Of a stretch of 64,000 bases of DNA, positions 42,407 to 54,206 are shown in pieces. The first letter of the stretch is position 1. Each line of letters opens with the position of its first letter. The stretch is taken from the NCBI GenBank assembly GCA_024685175.1, contig JAIKWD010000033.1:62001-126000 (forward strand), read 5' to 3'. The translations under genes were made by a program, and so were the position numbers. Below the pieces are notes generated by a model, which searched no databases, had not been told where the DNA came from, and worked only from the letters and a program-made list of their open reading frames with translations. Origin of the DNA: Bacteroidales bacterium. GTDB lineage: Bacteria; Bacteroidota; Bacteroidia; Bacteroidales; WCHB1-69.

Positions 42407-44722
42407 ATGTTCAACGGCACATTAAAAAACCAAAAAGTGAATAAGCAAAAGACGAAAGACACGTCCGAGCGTCCAAAGTGGATCAGGATTTTCTGGATCT
42501 GCTATGCTTCCTTTTTCGGATTCATCCTTCTGTTGTTCATCCTCATATCACTAGGTTGGATCGGCTACATGCCTTCTTTCACCGAGCTGGAAAACCCATC
42601 TGCCAATTTGGCCACCGAAGTCATCTCTGCCGACGGTGAACTTCTAGGCACCTATTACTTGGAAAACCGCTCCAACTGTAAATACAGCGACTTATCCCAA
42701 CCCTTGAAAGACGCGTTGATTGCGACGGAAGACTCGCGTTTCTACAATCATTCCGGCGTTGACATGCGTGCATTGTTCCGGGTGGCCGGGGGCGTGCTCA
42801 CCTTCCACCATAAAGGCGGTGGTAGTACGATCACCCAACAGCTGGCCAAGAACCTGTTCCCCAGAGATCGTAAAATGAACAAAATCAAGCTGGTGTTTTT
42901 CAAGTTCAAGGAATGGGTAGTGGCCACCAAACTGGAGCGGAAGTATTCCAAAGACGAAATCCTGGCCATGTACTTCAACACCGTTGATTTCGGCAATCAG
43001 GCCATGGGTATCAAGTCAGCGGCTCGAACTTATTTTGACAAGAGCCCTTCGGAAATCAACACGGAAGAGGCAGCCTTGCTGGTCGGAATGCTGAAGGCGC
43101 CCACCAAGTATAGTCCACGTCGCCACTATCAAGCCTCTATAGATCGACGCAACGTGGTCTTGGGACAGATGAAGAAGTATGGTTATCTCACCCCTAATCA
43201 ATTTGACTCCATCAAGGCGCTGCCAATAGACATGACCAACTTCCGTTCGCAGGCCCATTATGCCGGCAAAGCGACCTATTTCAGAGAATATCTACGCATG
43301 TTGATGAAAGAATGGTGTGAGAACAATCCCCAAAAAGACGGGTCACACTACGATCTTTATTGTGATGGCCTGAAGATTTACACGACCATTGACTCTCGCA
43401 TGCAACAACATGCCGAGGATGCTGTCAAAGAACATGTTTGCGATTACCTCCAACCTCTATTCTTCGAGCATTTCAAAGGCGTTAAAAACGCACCTTTCGT
43501 CAATTTGTCCGAAGAACAGACCCTGCGAATCCTATGGAGTGCCGCCAAACGGTCTGAACGCTACGACATAATGAAGGATGCCGGCAAGAGCGATGAACAA
43601 ATCAAGGCCGCCTTTAACAAGAAGGTGCCGATGAGCGTTTTTTCATACCACGGAGTAATAGACACAGTCATGACTCCCTTTGACTCTATTCGTTATTACA
43701 AGTCATTCCTACAATGCGGACTCATGTGCATGGAAGCGCACACAGGTCATGTAAAGGCATACGTGGGAGGTACAAACTACGAATATTTCCAATTCGACCA
43801 TGTCAAATTATCAAAGCGTCAGGTGGGATCCACTTTTAAACCCTACGTATACACCATTGCCATGCAGAGTGGTGAATTCGACCCATGCACGCTGGTTCCC
43901 AACGTACCCGTAACCATAGAAAGTGGTGGTGGCCCATGGACGCCCCACAACTCCGGTGGTCACCGAGAAGGCGAAATGATCCCCTTGCGCGAAGCCTTGG
44001 CATACTCACTCAACCAAGTATCCGCCTACCTCATGAAGAGATATGGCCCTGACGCCGTCATCGACCTCGTACGCAATATGGGTATGACCTCAGATATTCC
44101 CGCTGTTCCTGCCATCTGCCTCGGCGCTTGTGAGTTGACGTTGTACGAACAAGTGGGTGCAATTAACTGTTTCCCCAATCAAGGTGTTTATGTGGAACCC
44201 ATTTTCATCACTCGCATCTGTGATAAAGATGGCAATGTCATCTATAACAGACTACCAAAGACGAACGATGCCATTGACCAAGTCACGGCTTTCAAGACCG
44301 TACGCTTGATGCAAGGTGTGGTTGACTTTGGCACCGGTGGTCGTTTACGTGGACAATATAAAATTGATTTCCCTGTCGCTGGCAAAACCGGCACCACCGA
44401 CAACCAATCCGATGGTTGGTTTGTGGGTTATACTCCATTGCTGACTTGCGGTGTATGGGTGGGCTGCGAAGACCGCTCCGCACATTTCCGTAGTACAGCC
44501 CTTGGACAAGGTGCCCGCACGGCCATGCCCGTCTTCGGCCTCTTCATGAAAAAAGTATACTCAGATCCTCAACTACCCTACTACGGTATAACTACAGCAG
44601 CCAACAAGTCTGCCAAGAGCGGCTACTACTTTACAATCCCGACAGGATATAGCGGTGACGAATCGGGATGCAACGAGGCCACAGCCAAAGTGGACATTGA
44701 CGAGAAACTTAATTTTGATTAA
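42407..44722 (+). CDS. Bifunctional penicillin-binding protein 1A (transglycosylase/transpeptidase)
   Basis: Polymerises and crosslinks peptidoglycan. The 771-aa bitopic protein has a TM helix at about 28-50. The GT51 domain contains the catalytic Glu108 in ATEDSRFYNHSGVD and the GGGSTITQQLAKNLF block (about 137-151). The transpeptidase domain has S475-TFK (nucleophile Ser475), S534-LN, and K660-TGT. Residues about 300-420 form an inserted linker region. Typical of Bacteroidota class A PBPs. It lies 27 nt after the beta-helix gene and 15 nt before a T9SS type B gene. Confidence 0.96.
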   Translation: MFNGTLKNQKVNKQKTKDTSERPKWIRIFWICYASFFGFILLLFILISLGWIGYMPSFTELENPSANLATEVISADGELLGTYYLENRSNCKYSDLSQPLKDALIATEDSRFYNHSGVDMRALFRVAGGVLTFHHKGGGSTITQQLAKNLFPRDRKMNKIKLVFFKFKEWVVATKLERKYSKDEILAMYFNTVDFGNQAMGIKSAARTYFDKSPSEINTEEAALLVGMLKAPTKYSPRRHYQASIDRRNVVLGQMKKYGYLTPNQFDSIKALPIDMTNFRSQAHYAGKATYFREYLRMLMKEWCENNPQKDGSHYDLYCDGLKIYTTIDSRMQQHAEDAVKEHVCDYLQPLFFEHFKGVKNAPFVNLSEEQTLRILWSAAKRSERYDIMKDAGKSDEQIKAAFNKKVPMSVFSYHGVIDTVMTPFDSIRYYKSFLQCGLMCMEAHTGHVKAYVGGTNYEYFQFDHVKLSKRQVGSTFKPYVYTIAMQSGEFDPCTLVPNVPVTIESGGGPWTPHNSGGHREGEMIPLREALAYSLNQVSAYLMKRYGPDAVIDLVRNMGMTSDIPAVPAICLGACELTLYEQVGAINCFPNQGVYVEPIFITRICDKDGNVIYNRLPKTNDAIDQVTAFKTVRLMQGVVDFGTGGRLRGQYKIDFPVAGKTGTTDNQSDGWFVGYTPLLTCGVWVGCEDRSAHFRSTALGQGARTAMPVFGLFMKKVYSDPQLPYYGITTAANKSAKSGYYFTIPTGYSGDESGCNEATAKVDIDEKLNFD

Positions 44723-44737
44723 CATATATTTGTTTCT

Positions 44738-46834
44738 ATGAAACGTCTTGCCCTTATCTTAGCTGCTTTACTGTTCCTTCTTATGTCGGGACAGGCACAG
44801 CAACATCTCACACTTGACCTATGTCAAGGAGAGGTTTTCTATTGGCCAGGCCACAACAACGGACAACCTTATAATACGGGAGGTACTTTCATTGATGGCA
44901 ATGACACGTTAACCATCCACATGCACCAACCCTATCACAAGCATATCGAAGGAGTCGTTTGCCAATACGGTACTTACACCGACCATGGGTTCTTTTTTGA
45001 CGAATCGCAAACTTCAACCATTGGTATTATCGAGGACTCCCTTGTCTTAAACACCGTTTATTATTGTGACAGCGTTATTCATCTTACCCTTACCGTGCGG
45101 CCATTACCTAATGTCCACGCCTCATCCGACACGGTCATCTTCGGCAATTCCGCCACATTGAACCTACAAGTTAATGGTACAGCGCAGTATTATGTTTGGG
45201 AGCTCAATAATGGTATCACTCAGGCCAACTGCAACAACACCACTCAACGTGTTACTGTCAACCATTCCACCGAATATATTGTAACCGGCTATGTAGAAGG
45301 TAATGACCTAGTTAATAACGGCCATTTCACTTTAGGGAACACGGGATTCACCAGCAGCTACATAGGTCACAACACACCCGGCTCACAAGCTTTATGGGAT
45401 GAGGGCACCTATGCTGTAGGCACCGATGCCAGCAACTGGCACGAAAACTTCCGAGGAGCTCATGACCACACCACCGGCAATGGCAACTATATGATTATTA
45501 ACGGAGCAACAGGTAGCAATACAGTGGTTTGGTCTCAATCTATTGATATAGAACCCTATACTTATTACGTTTTCAACACATGGGTAACCACAGTATGCGC
45601 TGAACCATGGGCTCAGCTGCAGTTCAGTATCAATGGCGGAGTTATCGGAAACATCTTTAGCGCCCCTAACAACTACAGTGCTAATAACCAATGGCTCAAT
45701 TTCTACAATCTTTGGTATAACAACTCTCCAGCACGTACCGCCACAATATCCATTGTAAACCAAAACATCACTGCAAGTGGCAACGATTTCGGATTGGACG
45801 ATATTTCCTTCTGCAAGCTCACTGGATGTGGCGTGACAGACACCATACAGATTCTTTTCAACACCAATCTTGACACCACAATCTGTCGAAACAGCCTACC
45901 ATTGGTGTGGAATGGCTGCACTTTTACTGCGGAGAACTACGAGACGCCTCAGTTTACCAGAATTCATCGGGAGGAAATGTTGGATAGCGCTATTACCATG
46001 CGCGTACACCTATTCCCAACCGTTCAAACCCCAGTTCTTGAAAACATTCACGAGGATGAACTACCTCACACCTATAACAATTTCGTATTCTACGAAGCCG
46101 TAACCGACTCTATCCTTGTTTTGACGGATCAAAACGGATGCGATAGCCTTATATCGTACACTTTGGAAATCCGCCACAATACATACGAGAACGATGCTGC
46201 TACCATCTGCGAGAATTATGCTCCATACCTGTGGCATGGCATGCGATTATACCATACAGGAACCTACACCGATACCATTTTCAACAACATCGTTGGCGAC
46301 ACTATTTACACCCTTAACCTTACCGTCATCGACACCATGTTGAATATTACCAACCTCACCGACAATTTCTGCGATGAAATGTCAGCCATCCTTTCCGTCA
46401 CTTCCGCCTTTGAAAACTTCGTCTGGAGCAATGGCGAGACCTCATCCCAAATTACGGTGTTGAATCCTGGAACCTACTCGGTTACCGCCACCTCCGATCA
46501 CTGCGAAATAACCCGTTCCTACAACATACCTCCCTGCCAACTTAATATTCTCCTACCTAACGCCATCACGCCGAGCAACGCCGACGGACACAATGATTAT
46601 TTTTACATAGACGAATCACAGCAACGGCTGATCCAGGATTTTGAAATCTACATTTACAATCGTTGGGGCAACTTGGTGTTTTATTCCAAAGAGAAAGATT
46701 TTCGTTGGAACAATTTAGAGGAGAATGTTACTCTAGACGAAATGTATCGGCAGAGTGTATATTCCTACCTGATCAAGTGCACCGACTTAAGAGGTACGCA
46801 CCACGCATATAAAGGAAGTATAGTCGTTTTATAG
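44738..46834 (+). CDS. Large secreted protein with T9SS type B (gliding-motility-associated) C-terminal domain
   Basis: A 698-aa exported protein: signal peptide (1-20, MSGQAQ), then a series of beta-rich modules, including a carbohydrate-binding-like block with NGNYMIINGATGSN and TYYVFNTWVTTVCA (about 245-285) and Ig-like repeats (NPGTYSVTATSDH at about 575). The C-terminal domain (about 610-698) has LPNAITPSNADGHNDYF, EIYIYNRWGNLVF and YKGSIVVL, the type B signal used by T9SS cargos. Repeated DSLISYTLEIRHN and DTIYTLNLTVIDT suggest duplicated adhesin-like units. No enzyme motif recognised. Confidence 0.85.
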   Translation: MKRLALILAALLFLLMSGQAQQHLTLDLCQGEVFYWPGHNNGQPYNTGGTFIDGNDTLTIHMHQPYHKHIEGVVCQYGTYTDHGFFFDESQTSTIGIIEDSLVLNTVYYCDSVIHLTLTVRPLPNVHASSDTVIFGNSATLNLQVNGTAQYYVWELNNGITQANCNNTTQRVTVNHSTEYIVTGYVEGNDLVNNGHFTLGNTGFTSSYIGHNTPGSQALWDEGTYAVGTDASNWHENFRGAHDHTTGNGNYMIINGATGSNTVVWSQSIDIEPYTYYVFNTWVTTVCAEPWAQLQFSINGGVIGNIFSAPNNYSANNQWLNFYNLWYNNSPARTATISIVNQNITASGNDFGLDDISFCKLTGCGVTDTIQILFNTNLDTTICRNSLPLVWNGCTFTAENYETPQFTRIHREEMLDSAITMRVHLFPTVQTPVLENIHEDELPHTYNNFVFYEAVTDSILVLTDQNGCDSLISYTLEIRHNTYENDAATICENYAPYLWHGMRLYHTGTYTDTIFNNIVGDTIYTLNLTVIDTMLNITNLTDNFCDEMSAILSVTSAFENFVWSNGETSSQITVLNPGTYSVTATSDHCEITRSYNIPPCQLNILLPNAITPSNADGHNDYFYIDESQQRLIQDFEIYIYNRWGNLVFYSKEKDFRWNNLEENVTLDEMYRQSVYSYLIKCTDLRGTHHAYKGSIVVL

Positions 46835-46839
46835 AGATA

Positions 46840-49692
46840 TCACTTCCGGCAAATTTGTCTATAGTCACAATATAGACAATGACTGGAGTCACTCGTCTGC
46901 TCAAAGGACAATTCTTCGGTCAAAATGTCTTTTATGATCATCTTCAAAGATTCCTCGAATTGACCAATCACCTCATCTGTGATTGTCTGATAAATATTGC
47001 TTGCCATCAATTGACCCTTTTTTAATTGTACAGGATGCCAATACGCCGGATAATCCCTATTCTTGTTTGACTCTTTCAAAGAGACAATTCCACAACGTAT
47101 AGCAGGCTTTTTTTGGGAAAACTCAGGCAGACGTGCTTTTTGTAACAACAAACAGTAGAAAAGCAGTTGCACAAATTGCTTGTACTTTACATCCGACAAC
47201 GTTCCCCCAATCATTTCAGGATCAACGTGGAGGCCATCGTCCTTTACGCCTCCCGTTTTATAGTCAATCACCTCCAGAAAACCACCAAGTATTTGGTCTT
47301 CATGCAATTGCAGCCGGTCAATAGTACCGGTAAGAGCCACATCTGTATCACCCACCGTCAACTGGCCCTGCAATTTAAGCTCATTGTACAAGATACGCAC
47401 CGTCCCTTCTTCCAACTCTTTTTTTGCCTTCTGCAAATAGTTGGCTACAAAATTATTCACAATTCTAGAGGCAAGATATATACGACCTCGCTCTAAATCT
47501 GACTGTCGGATTTTAAGATCCGGATCCGCCAACATCATCTGGGCGACACGTTCATCTAGACCTTTTAGATAATCCGATATAATCCCTTGAGAATCAGCAG
47601 GATTATCTTTTACCCTATTAAAGACCTCCTCCAGCAGGGCATGCACCCACGATCCGATCGTGTTACTCTCTATTCTATCCTTGAAAGTGTTGCGCGGAAG
47701 GATGCCACAGGCATACCTGAAGTAGAATTGCAATGGGCAGTTCACATAAGTAGTTATGGCTGTCGCTGAATACTTCATCGTCTTAAGGCGTTGCATCACC
47801 TCCTCGGTCTTGGGCATGGTCAACAATTCAGGCACCCCAGCCTTGAAAGAGATTCCGACTGTGGGATGAGATATGTGAATATTATCCAGCTGTCTTTCTT
47901 TTTGAATAAATTCCAGTTGCGTGATAAAACGACTCTTTTCGCTTAGCGAAGTGCTTGTGTCGTTATCATAAATCAGCACTATATCTTCAGCGCGTTGCAA
48001 CAAACGGAAAAAGTGGTAAGCATAAACTTGATCCTTATACAAATAATTAGGCAACGAGTTATTGTCATACCTGATTTCGAAGGGAAGCAAAGAATTGCTG
48101 CTTATGCCGGCAGGCAACGTGCCCTCATTCACAGAAAGCATGATAACATGCTTGAAATCAAGCGTTCTGGTTTCCAAAAGCCCCATCACTTGAAGTCCGT
48201 GCAACGGGTCTCCCTTGACAGGAAGTGTCACGTTGTTAAATTGTTGCCCGAGAGCATATTTAATTGTAGGCATAGACAAGGCTACTCCGGATGACTTCAG
48301 CTGCTCAAGTACGCTTTCTGTCTTTTTCAGAATGTCGGAAAGCATACCTAACATGGCATAGTCTTGAGAGTCGCTATCGGCATGTGAAGCCAGTCCCTCC
48401 ACATAGTGAATCACCCCATCTAATATATTACCGGGATTGCTATCAAATGCCGGAAACAAATCATGTGGTAAATCTTCACTAAGATATAGGGCTCGTTGAT
48501 TGTCTTCCAATGCATCTGCCAAATCCTCCATCTCGGCAGGATCATCCAAAGCATATTTGTTCACCAAGGGGTTACGAACTACCGAAACCACATCGCGATG
48601 ATGAAAACGCAATTGTCCGTCTCGGGCAAGACGCAGGGCATTCTGATACATCTCCAACAAGGACAACATCATCGTGTAGGCAGGTGTCTCCGTGAAGGGA
48701 TATCCCATTGTAACATTCACATCATCAGCACCATACGCAGATAAAAAGGGCACAAGCAGATGTTCGTCGGCCAATACTACCGCAGTGTCGTTCAGATCAC
48801 CCTGCTCCGCTTTTATCTTTTCCAGTTGATCAATACAATAATAAATCTGGTTCATCACTTTAGAGACGCCTACTACCTGAATGTTTTTTTCTCTTTCAGT
48901 GTAATCGTGTTGCCGATATTGGAGGCTCTCTATCGGTATATCCAACTCTGTGCATAACTTCTGCAGGAAGAATGCAGTAGTAAATCTTTCATCCTGATTA
49001 AAATCGCAATAGAAATCATCAATATCAAAAAAGAATTGAGCATTGAAATGCGTCTTGATATGTTTGACGATCGCTATCTCAGAAGGAGTAAACACATGAA
49101 ACCCAGCAAAAACATAATGTTTGTAAGGCATCTTCGTCACATAGTCCGCAATATGATCGGCGCAGTCGCGGTATTTGAGTCCGCTATATGCTTTTCTTTG
49201 TTGCAGAAGATATTGTTGGAAGGCACCATACAATTCAGCAAGTCGAGAATAAAAGTGCATTTTCTCTTGCAGGGCCGATTGCTCGTCAGCGTGGGCCATG
49301 GCTATGACAAACTCCTTGTCGAAAGCCAACGTCCTAAACACATATTCTCCATCCTGCATTTGCATGTCAATCTCGTCAATATCGGAGAGATAAGCGGGAG
49401 CCCATGTCAACATCTGATCAAAGGTGTCGGCGACTGGCGGGGTCATCTGACGAGACGTTTCATACAGCTCGGCCACAAGCTCCAGTTTATCAACAGTTTG
49501 CAATGGCGAAAGTTGACTAACAAAACTTTCTATGGAATAGATTGCAGGCATGAAGGCCGGCAATTTCAAGTGAGTGGCCAGGTGGTTGATCAACATACGA
49601 CGAGCACGCTCATTGGGTAGTACAATTACCGTCTCCTGCAATGGGACACCGGATTCCACTATACTTTGAGAGAGCTTGGCAAGAAAAGACAT
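46840..49692 (-). CDS. PD-(D/E)XK nuclease family protein (AddB-like)
   Basis: A 950-aa protein with an inactivated helicase-like N-terminus (LSQSIVESGVPLQETVIVLPN, then LADEHLLVPFLSAYGADDVN) and a C-terminal nuclease. Residues TAITTYVNCPLQFYFRYACG (about 645-665) plus the end SSHCLYCDYRQICRK give four Cys for an Fe-S cluster as in AddB and Cas4-like nucleases. The nuclease core LTGTIDRLQLHED-LEVIDYKTGG carries the D-x..E-x-K-like motif. This is the Bacteroidota equivalent of AddB of double-strand-break repair, normally with AddA helicase; AddA is not in the window. Convergent with the T9SS gene, 5 nt apart. Confidence 0.85.
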   Translation of the reverse strand: MSFLAKLSQSIVESGVPLQETVIVLPNERARRMLINHLATHLKLPAFMPAIYSIESFVSQLSPLQTVDKLELVAELYETSRQMTPPVADTFDQMLTWAPAYLSDIDEIDMQMQDGEYVFRTLAFDKEFVIAMAHADEQSALQEKMHFYSRLAELYGAFQQYLLQQRKAYSGLKYRDCADHIADYVTKMPYKHYVFAGFHVFTPSEIAIVKHIKTHFNAQFFFDIDDFYCDFNQDERFTTAFFLQKLCTELDIPIESLQYRQHDYTEREKNIQVVGVSKVMNQIYYCIDQLEKIKAEQGDLNDTAVVLADEHLLVPFLSAYGADDVNVTMGYPFTETPAYTMMLSLLEMYQNALRLARDGQLRFHHRDVVSVVRNPLVNKYALDDPAEMEDLADALEDNQRALYLSEDLPHDLFPAFDSNPGNILDGVIHYVEGLASHADSDSQDYAMLGMLSDILKKTESVLEQLKSSGVALSMPTIKYALGQQFNNVTLPVKGDPLHGLQVMGLLETRTLDFKHVIMLSVNEGTLPAGISSNSLLPFEIRYDNNSLPNYLYKDQVYAYHFFRLLQRAEDIVLIYDNDTSTSLSEKSRFITQLEFIQKERQLDNIHISHPTVGISFKAGVPELLTMPKTEEVMQRLKTMKYSATAITTYVNCPLQFYFRYACGILPRNTFKDRIESNTIGSWVHALLEEVFNRVKDNPADSQGIISDYLKGLDERVAQMMLADPDLKIRQSDLERGRIYLASRIVNNFVANYLQKAKKELEEGTVRILYNELKLQGQLTVGDTDVALTGTIDRLQLHEDQILGGFLEVIDYKTGGVKDDGLHVDPEMIGGTLSDVKYKQFVQLLFYCLLLQKARLPEFSQKKPAIRCGIVSLKESNKNRDYPAYWHPVQLKKGQLMASNIYQTITDEVIGQFEESLKMIIKDILTEELSFEQTSDSSHCLYCDYRQICRK

Positions 49693-49733
49693 GGTTAGGG
49701 CTTTATAATGAGACGACTATGGTCGCCGACGGA

Positions 49734-51521
49734 TCAGTCGAGTTTGAGAACGGCAAGGAAGGCCGACTGCGGGACTTCAACGTTGCCGATCTGACGCATA
49801 CGCTTCTTTCCCCTCTTCTGCTTTTCAAGGAGTTTACGTTTACGGGTAATATCACCGCCGTAGCATTTGGCTGTTACATCTTTACGCACAGCCTTGACCG
49901 TTTCGCGAGCAATAATTTTGGAGCCAATAGCTGCTTGGATGGCAATCTCAAACTGTTGACGCGGAATCAACTCCTTTAGTTTTTCGCAGATTCGGCGACC
50001 GAAGGCATACGCATTATCGGCATGAATGAGGGTGGAGAGTGCGTCGACAGAGTCGCCGTTAAGAAGGATGTCAAGCTTGACCAAATTGGCAGGCTTGAAA
50101 CCCGTGATATGGTAATCGAAAGAGGCGTAGCCTTTGGAGATGCTCTTCAGTTTATCGTAGAAGTCGAAGACAATCTCCCCAAGGGGCATGTCAAAAGTAA
50201 GCTCTATACGGTTGGCGGCCACATACATTTGGTTGACCAAAGAGCCTCGTTTGTCGATACAGAGTTTCATAATGGAGCCGATATAGTCGTCTTTCGAGAT
50301 AATCTGTGCGCGGATGTAGGGTTCCTCCACATGATCGATCTCTGTTGGCGCCGGCATTCCGGAAGGATTATATACATCGAGCCACTGCTTCTTGGTCGTC
50401 AAGATCTTATACGAGACATTGGGCACGGTAGCGATAACATCTTGATCGAATTCGCGGTCAAGACGTTCTTCGATAATCTCCATGTGCAATAAGCCCAAGA
50501 AGCCACAACGGAAGCCGAAGCCCAGCGCTGCGGACGATTCGGGTTCAAAGGTCAGTGAAGCGTCATTGAGTTGCAATTTTTCCAAAGAGGCACGCAATTC
50601 CTCATATTGATCCGCCTCGGTGGGATAGATGCCGGCGAAGAGCATCGGCTTCACTTCCTGGAATCCCTCAATAGCTTCATTACAAGGGCGTGACACATGA
50701 GTGATGGTGTCGCCCACTTTCACTTCCGTACTAGTCTTGATACCCGTTATAAGATAACCCACATCACCAGCAGAAAGGGTGTCTTTGGGTACGCGATCCA
50801 TTTTGAGAATGCCGATCTCGTCTGCATCGTACTCTTTCTTCGTAGAGATAAACTTAACGAGGTCGTGGGCCTTGACGGTACCGTTGAAAATGCGGAAGTA
50901 GGCTATAATACCACGGAAAGAATTGAAGATAGAATCAAAGATGAGTGCTTGCAATGGCGCATCTGGATCTCCCTTCGGGGCGGGGATACGCTCAATGATA
51001 GCTTCGAGAACCTGCTCGACGCCGAGGCCCGTCTTGCCGGAGGCTTCTATGATATCGGACTCGTCACAGCCGAGGAGGTCCACGATCTGGTCCTTTACTT
51101 CGAGGGGCATGGCGGCAGGCATGTCCATCTTGTTGAGGACGGGAATGATTTCCAGATTATTGTCGATGGCCTGGTAGAGATTGGAGATAGTCTGGGCCTG
51201 AACGCCTTGCGTAGCGTCCACAAGAAGCAAAGCCCCCTCACAAGCGGCAATGGAACGAGACACCTCGTAGGAGAAGTCCACGTGACCCGGAGTGTCAATG
51301 AGGTTGAGGATAAATTTTTCGCCTTTGTAGATATATTCCATCTGGATGGCATGGCTCTTGATGGTGATGCCACGCTCGCGTTCCAATTCCATGTCGTCAA
51401 GAACCTGATTCTGGAAATCTCGATCGTTCACGGTCTTGGTGAACTGCAAGAGTCTGTCGGCCAAAGTGCTCTTGCCATGGTCGATATGGGCGATGATGCA
51501 GAAATTACGGATATGTTTCAT
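49734..51521 (-). CDS. lepA: Elongation factor 4
   Basis: Back-translocase GTPase acting on stalled ribosomes. The product is 595 aa from [10 protein letters not shown] (a longer frame upstream is not needed). G1 AHIDHGKST (11-19), the [11 protein letters not shown] switch I, DTPGHVDF (G3) and NKMDMPAA (G4) are intact, and the LepA C-terminal domain ends in a basic tail ([19 protein letters not shown]). It lies upstream of the AddB-like gene on the same strand. A TATTTTTG element sits 7 nt before the ATG. Confidence 0.97.
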   Translation of the reverse strand: MKHIRNFCIIAHIDHGKSTLADRLLQFTKTVNDRDFQNQVLDDMELERERGITIKSHAIQMEYIYKGEKFILNLIDTPGHVDFSYEVSRSIAACEGALLLVDATQGVQAQTISNLYQAIDNNLEIIPVLNKMDMPAAMPLEVKDQIVDLLGCDESDIIEASGKTGLGVEQVLEAIIERIPAPKGDPDAPLQALIFDSIFNSFRGIIAYFRIFNGTVKAHDLVKFISTKKEYDADEIGILKMDRVPKDTLSAGDVGYLITGIKTSTEVKVGDTITHVSRPCNEAIEGFQEVKPMLFAGIYPTEADQYEELRASLEKLQLNDASLTFEPESSAALGFGFRCGFLGLLHMEIIEERLDREFDQDVIATVPNVSYKILTTKKQWLDVYNPSGMPAPTEIDHVEEPYIRAQIISKDDYIGSIMKLCIDKRGSLVNQMYVAANRIELTFDMPLGEIVFDFYDKLKSISKGYASFDYHITGFKPANLVKLDILLNGDSVDALSTLIHADNAYAFGRRICEKLKELIPRQQFEIAIQAAIGSKIIARETVKAVRKDVTAKCYGGDITRKRKLLEKQKRGKKRMRQIGNVEVPQSAFLAVLKLD

Positions 51522-51528
51522 AAGGCGG

Positions 51529-51536
51529 CAAAAATA
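51529..51536 (-). promoter_or_regulatory. -7 promoter element directly before lepA
   Basis: CAAAAATA on the plus strand is TATTTTTG on the minus strand. Only 7 nt separate it from the lepA ATG, implying a leaderless or near-leaderless transcript. Confidence 0.55.
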
Positions 51537-51539
51537 CAA

Positions 51540-51567
51540 AAAAAGGCGCAAAATATTGCGCCTTTAG
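51540..51567 (-). terminator. Intrinsic terminator between clpB and lepA
   Basis: AAAGGCGCAA and TTGCGCCTTT arms enclose a short AATA loop (51542-51565). On the minus strand a T-run follows, so it terminates clpB and directly abuts the lepA promoter. Confidence 0.85.
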
Positions 51568-51585
51568 CTTGGATACTTTTAAGGT

Positions 51586-54183
51586 TTATTTTTTGTAAAA
51601 CACGAACTTGCCGTCTTCCACAGAATCCACCATGATGGTGATGTCATGATCAATGTCCTCGGCCAGCAGGAGCTTCGACAACTCATTGAGAATCATTTTC
51701 TGGATCACTCGCTTAAGCGGTCGAGCGCCATAAAGCGGGTCGTAGCCAAGATCCAGCAACAGATCCATGGCATATTGGCTGAACTCCAACTTGATATTAC
51801 GCTGTCCGAGCAATTCCTCAAGCTGATGCAACTGCAATTTGATGATTTCTTTAATCTCACGCTTGGAGAGCGGTTGGAACATGACGATTTCATCAATACG
51901 ATTCAAGAACTCGGGTTTCAGTGTCTTCTTTAGCAAGTCGGTAACTTCCGCCTTGGTGCGCTCAAACACCTCCATATCAGAGAGGTTGGAGCGATCGGAG
52001 TAGTTGTCTTGGATGATATTGGACCCCAAGTTGGAAGTCATGATGATGATGGTATTCTTGAAATCGGCCACCCTACCCTTGTTGTCGGTCAGCCGACCAT
52101 CGTCAAGCACCTGCAACAAAATATTGAATACATCCGGATGGGCCTTTTCTATCTCATCAAACAGGATGACGGAGTACGGTTTGCGGCGGACCTTTTCGGT
52201 AAGCTGTCCTCCTTCGTCATAACCCACATAGCCTGGGGGCGAACCGATAAGCCGGGAAACGGAGTACGACTCCTGGAACTCGCTCATATCGAAGCGGATC
52301 ATGGCATCTTCTGTGTTGAACAGATACTCGGCAAGGGCCTTGGCCAACTCAGTCTTACCCACGCCCGTGGTTCCCATGAAGATGAAGGAGCCGATAGGAC
52401 GTTTGGCATCCTGAAGGCCTGCGCGGCTCCGGCGGATGGCGTCTGCCACGGCACCAATAGCCTCATCTTGGCCCACTACTCTCTTGTGCAATTCCTCTTC
52501 AAGGTTCAGTAACTTAGTCTTCTCACTTTGCATCATCTTGGCCACGGGGATACCTGTCCACCGAGCCACGACCTCAGCAATGTCATCAGCGCCGACTTTT
52601 TCGTCAATCATAGCGCCATCGCCCTGCAAGGTCTCCAACTCTTTTTGCAATGTAACTATTTGATCTTCATCATTTTTTATAAGACCATAACGCAGCTCTG
52701 CCACACGGCCATAATTGCCTTGGCGCTCTTCATTTTGGGCTTCCAGCTTGTAGGTCTCGATTTCATCCTTACAATGCTGGATTTTGTCCATTATCTCCTT
52801 CTCACTACGCCATTTTGTAGAAATCTCGTTGCGTTTTTCTTGCAATTCGGCAATCTTCTTACTTAAATCGGCCACCTTCTCGGTATCGTTCTCTCTTTTG
52901 ATGGCTTCGCGCTCGATTTCCAACTGACTGATCTTATGTTCCACCTCATCCAGCTCTTCGGGCACAGAGTTGATCTCAAGTTTCAGCTTTGCGGCAGCCT
53001 CGTCAATAAGGTCTATGGCCTTGTCAGGCAAGAAACGGTCGCCGATGTAACGCTGCGACAGTTCCACAGCAGCAATGATCGCTTCATCCAAAATTTTCAC
53101 TTTGTGATGATTTTCGTAGCGTTCTTTTAGGCCACGGAGGATGGAGATGGCGGAATATTTGTCGGGTTCCTCAATTTTGACGGGTTGGAAACGACGTTCT
53201 AGGGCCTTGTCTTTTTCAAAGTATTTCTGATACTCATCAAGTGTGGTAGCACCGATAGAGCGGAGCTCGCCACGCGCCAACGCCGGTTTCAGGATATTGG
53301 CGGCATCCATGGCTCCTTCGCCAGACGCACCGGCACCCACTAACGTATGGATTTCATCTATGAAAAGTATAATCTCGCCGTTAGACTGGATCACCTCGTT
53401 GATGACGCCTTTCAATCTCTCCTCAAATTCTCCTTTGAACTTCGCACCAGCGATCAGCGCACCCATGTCAAGAGAAAAGACCTTCTTTGTCTTCAGATTC
53501 TCTGGGATATCGCCACTGACAAGACGTTGGGCCAGACCTTCCACGATAGCCGTCTTGCCGACACCTGCCTCACCGATGAGGATAGGATTGTTTTTGGTGC
53601 GGCGCGACAGGATTTGCAGAACACGGCGGATCTCCTCATCACGGCCGATGACAGGGTCGAGTTTGCCTTGGCGGGCCATGTCGTTGAGATTGCGGGCATA
53701 CTTGTTCAGTGCATTGTAGGTCTCTTCATTGGTGGCACTGGTCACCTTGCTGCCTTGATGCAGCTCTTGGATGGCGCTCCGGAGGCCCTTTTCGGTCATG
53801 CCGGCGTCCTTGAGGATTTGTGAGCTCTTGTCGTTGGCCATGAAGACGCCAAAGAGTAAATGCTCCAATGAGACAAACTCGTCGCCGGAGTCCTGACAGA
53901 AAATGATGGCTTTCTGCAAAGCCGTTTGGGCACTGCCTGCCAAATAGGTGTCACCACCCGTAACTTTCGGCAATCTTGCAATCTCACGATCTACTATGGT
54001 CAAGATAGTCTTTGGATTACAATCCTGTTTCTTTAACAGGAAAGGTATTACATTATCGTCCACTTCTAGCATGGACTTCAATAGGTGGAGGGTCTCTATC
54101 TGCGGATTCTGATTGCGCATAGCAGTCATCTGGGCATTGGAGATCACCTCTTGTGATTTGATGGTTAAATTATTAGGGTTCAT
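51586..54183 (-). CDS. clpB: ATP-dependent disaggregase ClpB
   Basis: Rescues aggregated proteins with DnaK. The chosen start is [10 protein letters not shown] (865 aa); the frame is open 12 codons further, but this Met matches family N-termini. Domains: Clp-N (1-145), NBD1 with Walker A GEAGVGKT (204-211) and DEIHT, a coiled-coil middle domain (about 400-520; many E/K heptads), and NBD2 with Walker A GTTGVGKT, the [13 protein letters not shown]alker B and the sensor GARPLKR. The 270-bp upstream region contains two inverted repeats, which fits stress control. Confidence 0.97.
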   Translation of the reverse strand: MNPNNLTIKSQEVISNAQMTAMRNQNPQIETLHLLKSMLEVDDNVIPFLLKKQDCNPKTILTIVDREIARLPKVTGGDTYLAGSAQTALQKAIIFCQDSGDEFVSLEHLLFGVFMANDKSSQILKDAGMTEKGLRSAIQELHQGSKVTSATNEETYNALNKYARNLNDMARQGKLDPVIGRDEEIRRVLQILSRRTKNNPILIGEAGVGKTAIVEGLAQRLVSGDIPENLKTKKVFSLDMGALIAGAKFKGEFEERLKGVINEVIQSNGEIILFIDEIHTLVGAGASGEGAMDAANILKPALARGELRSIGATTLDEYQKYFEKDKALERRFQPVKIEEPDKYSAISILRGLKERYENHHKVKILDEAIIAAVELSQRYIGDRFLPDKAIDLIDEAAAKLKLEINSVPEELDEVEHKISQLEIEREAIKRENDTEKVADLSKKIAELQEKRNEISTKWRSEKEIMDKIQHCKDEIETYKLEAQNEERQGNYGRVAELRYGLIKNDEDQIVTLQKELETLQGDGAMIDEKVGADDIAEVVARWTGIPVAKMMQSEKTKLLNLEEELHKRVVGQDEAIGAVADAIRRSRAGLQDAKRPIGSFIFMGTTGVGKTELAKALAEYLFNTEDAMIRFDMSEFQESYSVSRLIGSPPGYVGYDEGGQLTEKVRRKPYSVILFDEIEKAHPDVFNILLQVLDDGRLTDNKGRVADFKNTIIIMTSNLGSNIIQDNYSDRSNLSDMEVFERTKAEVTDLLKKTLKPEFLNRIDEIVMFQPLSKREIKEIIKLQLHQLEELLGQRNIKLEFSQYAMDLLLDLGYDPLYGARPLKRVIQKMILNELSKLLLAEDIDHDITIMVDSVEDGKFVFYKK

Positions 54184-54206
54184 ATCGTTTTTTAGTTTAT
54201 TGTTAC

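Noticed and set aside
46834..46840. Expected terminator between the convergent T9SS and AddB-like genes
   Set aside because: No hairpin is visible in the 5-nt gap or directly beside it, so none is called.
50697..51635. 312-aa open frame antisense to lepA
   Set aside because: lepA is intact with all GTPase motifs; the antisense frame has no recognisable motif and crosses a terminator.
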